Positions 5,947 through 9,673 of a stretch of DNA of 9,673 bases are shown in pieces. The stretch's first letter is position 1. Each line of letters starts with the position of its first letter. Origin of the DNA: CAZQBY01 sp964592405 [NCBI: uncultured archaeon]. Its GTDB lineage: Archaea > Altiarchaeota > Altiarchaeia > JAFGQM01. The stretch is taken from positions 21,729 through 31,401 of the forward strand of contig CAZQBY010000013.1 of the NCBI GenBank assembly GCA_964592405.1, in the 5' to 3' direction. A program made the position numbers and the translations under genes. The notes below the pieces were generated by a model. That model worked only from the letters and a program-made list of their open reading frames with translations, did no database searches and was not told the DNA's origin.

Positions 5947-8900
5947 ATGGAAAGACCCGTCTTGTATATGTTGTGCGTATTGTTTTTGTTATCAATGATT
6001 GGCAGTGCAGGAGCCCTCACCGCCCCTGCCACAGTGGTTGGAAACGGCGGCTGTATCGCCATAATACCCTGCAACCAGGATACCACCAATGTTGGGCTGG
6101 CAATGTATTCCAAACTACAATCGTCCGATATCTGGAAGAAGGGTGGTTTGGGCCTTCGTGTGCTTCCGCTGAGGGATATTGGAGATAATATCGGAACAAT
6201 TGTATATGCCACAAAAACAGAAGGCGCTGAATTCTCCGATAACGACCCATTCCAGTGCGAGAATACCCTGCTGGTGGAATTGTGGACGCCCTCCTGCGGC
6301 GACATGCCGAAGATATGCACAACAGGCAATGACAGGAATATCGTTGCGCTTCCGGACAACCCTCTCCCGGACAGCTACAACCCAAAGAAGCAGTATTTCT
6401 TCCAGGATCTGGATGAGAGGGGAGTATCCAAAGGTGTCTTCTTCAAGGGGGCCGGCTTCTATATGAGCTGTGGCAATGACGAGAACAGGGCCTGGTCAGG
6501 GAGTCGAAAGCCCCGTGAGAGGGTCCTGATAGCCGGTGGGACCCCTGCGATTCTGGAGGATGTGGCGATGGAGTTCGTGGAGGAGGTGGTGAAGACCAAA
6601 TCCGAATACGCTCCGGAGGTCAAGTACCGCATAACTGATGACTGGGGGCAGAGCATGATAGTAGGGTTTGAGGGAGACTTGGGAAGCATGACTGCCCTCA
6701 AAAACAGTATGAAGGACAGGTACGGCCATGCGCCAATAGTAGTGAGTGAGGGCAAGGGCATGGGCGATCTTGCCCAGGTCCTGCTGAAGCCCGGCAGGTC
6801 CGGTGGGGGGATGTTCAAACTTCCAAGCAAGATGGTGGACAGCAGGGTTTATGTGGTAACGTCCGCCAAAACAGCGTTCAGAAAACTGTTTGAAAATGAG
6901 ACTGACAGCATGGCATATCAGCTCTTTGCCAATCTCAACAATGAGAAATACACGGACGAGACCCTGGTTTATGTGGATGTCTATGGATGCGCGCCAGAAT
7001 ACGAAACATTCAGTATCACTGATGATTTCAAGACAGGCAGCACAGTTGCTGTGAAAAAGGGCAAAGAGCTTTATATAGGAGAGAACGGCATAGTCTGCCA
7101 CTTTGAAAACAAGGAGAAGGGCGCATGTGAGGCTTTGCTGACAGGAGAGGACGAGTATGAAAAGGGGAAAGGAGTCTACTGCAGGTGGGAGGACAGTGGT
7201 GGTGTGAAGGGCAACCAATACCAGACCGGCGTTTACTCCAAAAAGAGTGTTGAAGGCGGCGGCGAGATTAGGCTCATGGCAGGGCTGGGCAACTGCTCCA
7301 CACACGAGGCAATCGCCGAATACAAAACCCTGAGCGGAGCCTTCGACTCAGGGGAACGGCAGTGGCTGCCGCTGTGCAACGATTCCAGAAGGTTCCCAAA
7401 GGACACAAAGGGCAATATCAACTGTCCCTACGGCGAGTCGAGAACCCGGTCCAACGGCTACGGAGGTAGCGTCTTCAGCAGGGCGAAATACTGTGCATGC
7501 GGAGAGATAAGGGATGTTGATCTGAAGATTATGACCGGACGGTTCACCGAGGAGGCCTATGAGGCCGGGATGGGGACCGAAGGGGGCCCGGTCAGGCTTG
7601 TCGCAGCCATAGCCACGCTATCAGGGGATGTCGCGGGAGAGCCGGTGGAGGTTGAATCCGGGACAGAACATGAGATAAGGGGAACGGGCTTCAGGGTAAG
7701 ACCATCCGCCATCGACGCAGACAATCGGAGGATAATACCGCCGGAAGTGACCCTTACCTACAAAAGCCTCAGCCGGGAGGAGACCAAGACCTCGATGAAC
7801 GGCAAACCCGTGGATTTTGACATATACTTCGGCGGGACACTGACCATGAGGGCTGAGGGTTACCCCGAATACAGCGTCGTGCTGAAGCCGCCCCTGGCAG
7901 GGACGCTGATATATCATCCAAACAAAAACGACTGGATAAAGGTTACAGATACAAGCGCAGTAATAAGCTGGGGCATCTCCAAGGCTGATCCGGGGACGAC
8001 CAGCCGGATACATTATGCCCTTATGCCATCGGGCACTATAGATGAGAGGATTGAGGCGCTTGAAGAATCCGGGCTGCAATTTAAGGTGGAAACTGCAGAT
8101 TTTGCAAACGGCATCTGGACAGTAAGATTAGATAATCTGAAACCCGATTCCGAGTATCTTTTCTGGCTGGACTCCAACGCCATAGGCGACAAGGAGTCGT
8201 TTTTCGAGCTGGCTGATGAGAACGGGGTGGAGGATTGGAAGTTTAGGACTCTTCTCACGGAGACCCCGAGGGAGGAAAGCGAGAAGGCAGATGAGATTAT
8301 CCTTATAGATGAGGTTACCCTTACGGTCTACGACCCCCAAGCCAGAGCACTATCAGAAAGCACACTAGTAAAGGATTCAAAAATCCGGAAGGGTGCGACC
8401 ATAAACTTGCCGGAAGAAACTCACCTTCTCATAATATCCGTAAAGGCGAATCTAAGGGCGTATCCAGATAATGCGCCTATCGAAACTCCAGAAGCCTCCC
8501 TTGACGGAAGGGCCCTTAAAGTCAGGAGGGACGAGCGCGGCTCCAGGGGGGTTTATAAAGCCAATGTTAGAAAGGGTACGGCTGGCGCTATTGCTCCTGG
8601 TACCCACACCCTGATCGTGGGGCTGAGTGGCGAGAACCTCAATCTTCGGTTTCAGGTCACCGAAAACCAGCTGTTCAAGAAGGCAGAGCACGAAAATGTT
8701 CGGAATTATATAGCTGAGAGTGAGGAGGAGCTTAGAGGACCAATAACCATCGCCGGCAAAGTCGTTTCCCGCAAGCAGACGAGTATAGACTTCCATAACA
8801 ATCGAGAGATGAACGATGAGGAGCTCAAGAAGGTCGGACAGCTGAGGAATCTGGAGGTGCTGGACCTGAGCGGTACTGGGGTCTCCGACATCAGACCCCT

Positions 8901-9673
8901 CTCCGGGCTGACGAATCTGAAGGAGCTGTGGCTGAGCGGCACCAAGGTCTCCGACATCACGCCCCTCTCCGGGCTGACGGATCTGGAGATGCTGTGGCTG
9001 AGCGACACTGGGGTCTCCGACATCAGACCCCTCTCCGGGCTGACGAATCTGAAGCGGCTGTGGCTGTATGGCACCAAGGTCTCCGACATCACGCCCCTCT
9101 CCGGGCTGAGGAATCTGGAGATGCTAGAGCTGGGCCACACCGGGGTCTCCGACATCAGACCCCTCTCCGGGCTGAGGAATCTAAAGCGGCTGTGGCTGTA
9201 TGGCACCAAGGTCTCCGACATCAGACCCCTCTCCGGGCTGACGGATCTGGAGATGCTGTGGCTGTATGGCACCAAGGTCCCCGCGAGCCAGTGCGAGGAT
9301 TTGAAGAGGGCTATTCCCAAGCTCTTTATTTATGGCGGCTGCGTGGAGACTGAGGCAGAGCCAGAGACCGCGACAGTCGGGGGGGAAGCCGGCGACCTGA
9401 TAACCATCGCCGGCAAAGTCGTTTCCCGCAAGCAGACGGAGGTAAGCTTCCATGACAATCTAAGAATGAACGATGAGGAGCTCAAGAAGGTCGGACAGCT
9501 GACGAATCTGGAGGTGCTGGACCTGAGCGGCACCGGGGTCTCCGACATCACGCCCCTCTCCGGGCTGAGGAATCTGAAGTGGCTGTGGCTGTATGACACC
9601 AAGGTCTCCGACATCAGACCCCTCTCCGGGCTGACGAATCTGGAGGCACTGGGCCTGAGCGGCACCAAGGTCC
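5947..9673 (+). CDS. Giant secreted protein with fibronectin III-like domain and leucine-rich repeat modules, 3' end missing
   Basis: One frame is open from the ATG at 5947 to the window edge: at least 1242 residues without a stop. Residues 1-23 are a signal peptide (hydrophobic core LYMLCVLFLLSMIG, likely cut after AGA), so the protein is exported. Residues 24-658 match no family I know; they contain scattered Cys (for example 36, 42) and sequons such as N317. Residues about 660-770 look like a fibronectin III domain (DTSAVISWGI, then LKPDSEYLFWLD, ending WKFRT). Residues 771-925 are another probable beta domain. An N-cap at 933-965 leads into seven 22-residue LRRs (966-1119) of internalin type (L-x-x-L-x-x-L-x-L-x-x-T-x-V-S-D-I-x-P-L), a C-cap ending near Cys1132, an acidic linker (1133-1151), then a second N-cap (1152-1184) and LRRs that continue past the edge. 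Such proteins commonly bind proteins or glycans outside the cell. A partner is unknown; adhesion is inference. Confidence 0.9.
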   Translation, partial: MERPVLYMLCVLFLLSMIGSAGALTAPATVVGNGGCIAIIPCNQDTTNVGLAMYSKLQSSDIWKKGGLGLRVLPLRDIGDNIGTIVYATKTEGAEFSDNDPFQCENTLLVELWTPSCGDMPKICTTGNDRNIVALPDNPLPDSYNPKKQYFFQDLDERGVSKGVFFKGAGFYMSCGNDENRAWSGSRKPRERVLIAGGTPAILEDVAMEFVEEVVKTKSEYAPEVKYRITDDWGQSMIVGFEGDLGSMTALKNSMKDRYGHAPIVVSEGKGMGDLAQVLLKPGRSGGGMFKLPSKMVDSRVYVVTSAKTAFRKLFENETDSMAYQLFANLNNEKYTDETLVYVDVYGCAPEYETFSITDDFKTGSTVAVKKGKELYIGENGIVCHFENKEKGACEALLTGEDEYEKGKGVYCRWEDSGGVKGNQYQTGVYSKKSVEGGGEIRLMAGLGNCSTHEAIAEYKTLSGAFDSGERQWLPLCNDSRRFPKDTKGNINCPYGESRTRSNGYGGSVFSRAKYCACGEIRDVDLKIMTGRFTEEAYEAGMGTEGGPVRLVAAIATLSGDVAGEPVEVESGTEHEIRGTGFRVRPSAIDADNRRIIPPEVTLTYKSLSREETKTSMNGKPVDFDIYFGGTLTMRAEGYPEYSVVLKPPLAGTLIYHPNKNDWIKVTDTSAVISWGISKADPGTTSRIHYALMPSGTIDERIEALEESGLQFKVETADFANGIWTVRLDNLKPDSEYLFWLDSNAIGDKESFFELADENGVEDWKFRTLLTETPREESEKADEIILIDEVTLTVYDPQARALSESTLVKDSKIRKGATINLPEETHLLIISVKANLRAYPDNAPIETPEASLDGRALKVRRDERGSRGVYKANVRKGTAGAIAPGTHTLIVGLSGENLNLRFQVTENQLFKKAEHENVRNYIAESEEELRGPITIAGKVVSRKQTSIDFHNNREMNDEELKKVGQLRNLEVLDLSGTGVSDIRPLSGLTNLKELWLSGTKVSDITPLSGLTDLEMLWLSDTGVSDIRPLSGLTNLKRLWLYGTKVSDITPLSGLRNLEMLELGHTGVSDIRPLSGLRNLKRLWLYGTKVSDIRPLSGLTDLEMLWLYGTKVPASQCEDLKRAIPKLFIYGGCVETEAEPETATVGGEAGDLITIAGKVVSRKQTEVSFHDNLRMNDEELKKVGQLTNLEVLDLSGTGVSDITPLSGLRNLKWLWLYDTKVSDIRPLSGLTNLEALGLSGTKV
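8743..9399 (+). repeat. First copy of a 657-base LRR module (N-cap, seven LRRs, C-cap, linker)
   Basis: The module begins at ATAACCATCGCCGGC and the same opening returns at 9400, exactly 657 bases (219 codons) later. It contains an N-cap of 33 codons, seven LRR units, a C-cap with a Cys at each end (PASQCEDLKRAIP to GGC) and a Glu/Ala/Thr-rich linker. Confidence 0.85.
8842..9303 (+). repeat. Tandem array of seven 66-base LRR units
   Basis: Units start at 8842, 8908, 8974, 9040, 9106, 9172 and 9238. Each encodes 22 residues on the plan L-x-x-L-x-x-L-x-L-x-x-T-x-V-S-D-I-x-P-L-S-G. The codons for VSDI and PLSG are spelled identically in every full unit. The seventh unit changes after GTKV into the C-cap. 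Units alternate between an E/G type and a K/K type. Confidence 0.95.
9400..9673 (+). repeat. Second copy of the LRR module, cut by the window edge
   Basis: This repeats the module that starts at 8743: an N-cap at 9400-9498, then LRR units at 9499, 9565 and 9631, the last incomplete. The N-cap is identical to the first copy except in the block 9439-9465. The first LRR of each module shares the same DLSGTG face, but later units differ. Confidence 0.9.

Noticed and set aside
6496-7305. 269-codon minus-strand open frame inside the large secreted protein gene
   Set aside because: The plus frame is continuous from the signal peptide at 5947 and fits an exported protein; the antisense frame has no recognisable start context or motif.
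8706-9320. Long minus-strand open frame rich in SPERG and SETL repeats
   Set aside because: It is the antisense reading of the LRR array. The repeated look comes from the 66-base units, and the plus frame has a signal peptide and a clear LRR pattern. The similar frames at 9330-9668 (minus) and 8928-9353 (plus) are shadows of the same repeats.
8842-9673. CRISPR array
   Set aside because: The 66-base repeats are directly adjacent, remain in one reading frame, encode LRRs and have no unique spacers between them.
8743-9673. Variable region of a diversity-generating retroelement
   Set aside because: Substitutions are not confined to template adenines, AAC/AAT-type variable codons are absent from the key positions, and no reverse transcriptase or template repeat is visible. 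The missing downstream sequence could still change this.

Overview
The window comes from an archaeon. The evidence is a truncated type IV pilin with a class III signal peptide, TATA-like boxes about 25-35 bases upstream of several start codons (some consistent with leaderless transcripts), a GGTG-type ribosome binding site, an archaeal-type methionyl-tRNA synthetase with four zinc-knuckle cysteine pairs, and a Yip1-like membrane protein. I cannot place the lineage. Mixed housekeeping and unrecognised small genes would suit a DPANN-type or other poorly sampled euryarchaeal genome, but that is inference.

Layout. Positions 1-96 (minus) hold the start of a pilin that runs off the left edge. Positions 303-1007 (plus) encode HisA, which overlaps tail-to-tail by 14 bases with a minus-strand gene (994-2076) for a membrane-anchored, cysteine-rich surface protein. 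A 74-base divergent spacer separates that gene from a tight plus-strand cluster of three small unrecognised genes (2151-2486, 2488-2895, 2898-3098; gaps of 1 and 2 bases). Positions 3201-3809 (plus) encode a Yip1-like five-helix membrane protein with its own TATA box and Shine-Dalgarno site. Positions 3851-5818 (minus) encode methionyl-tRNA synthetase with a fused C-terminal tRNA-binding domain.

From 5947 to the right edge a single plus-strand frame stays open for at least 1242 codons. It encodes a very large secreted protein: signal peptide, a long unrecognised cysteine-containing region, a fibronectin III-like domain, a further probable beta domain, then two successive modules of internalin-like leucine-rich repeats (LRRs).

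The most notable signal is in the LRR part. The 22-residue (66-base) units are almost identical at silent positions, but they differ at the residues expected on the exposed beta-strand face. They alternate in two types, and the whole N-cap plus repeats plus C-cap module is itself duplicated with a 657-base period. Within the duplicated N-cap, all differences lie in one 27-base block flanked by perfect identity. This looks like a recently expanded and possibly diversifying binding surface.

Three of the genes (pilin, anchored protein, LRR protein) concern the cell surface. HisA and MetG are ordinary housekeeping genes, and nothing shows they work together with the surface genes.
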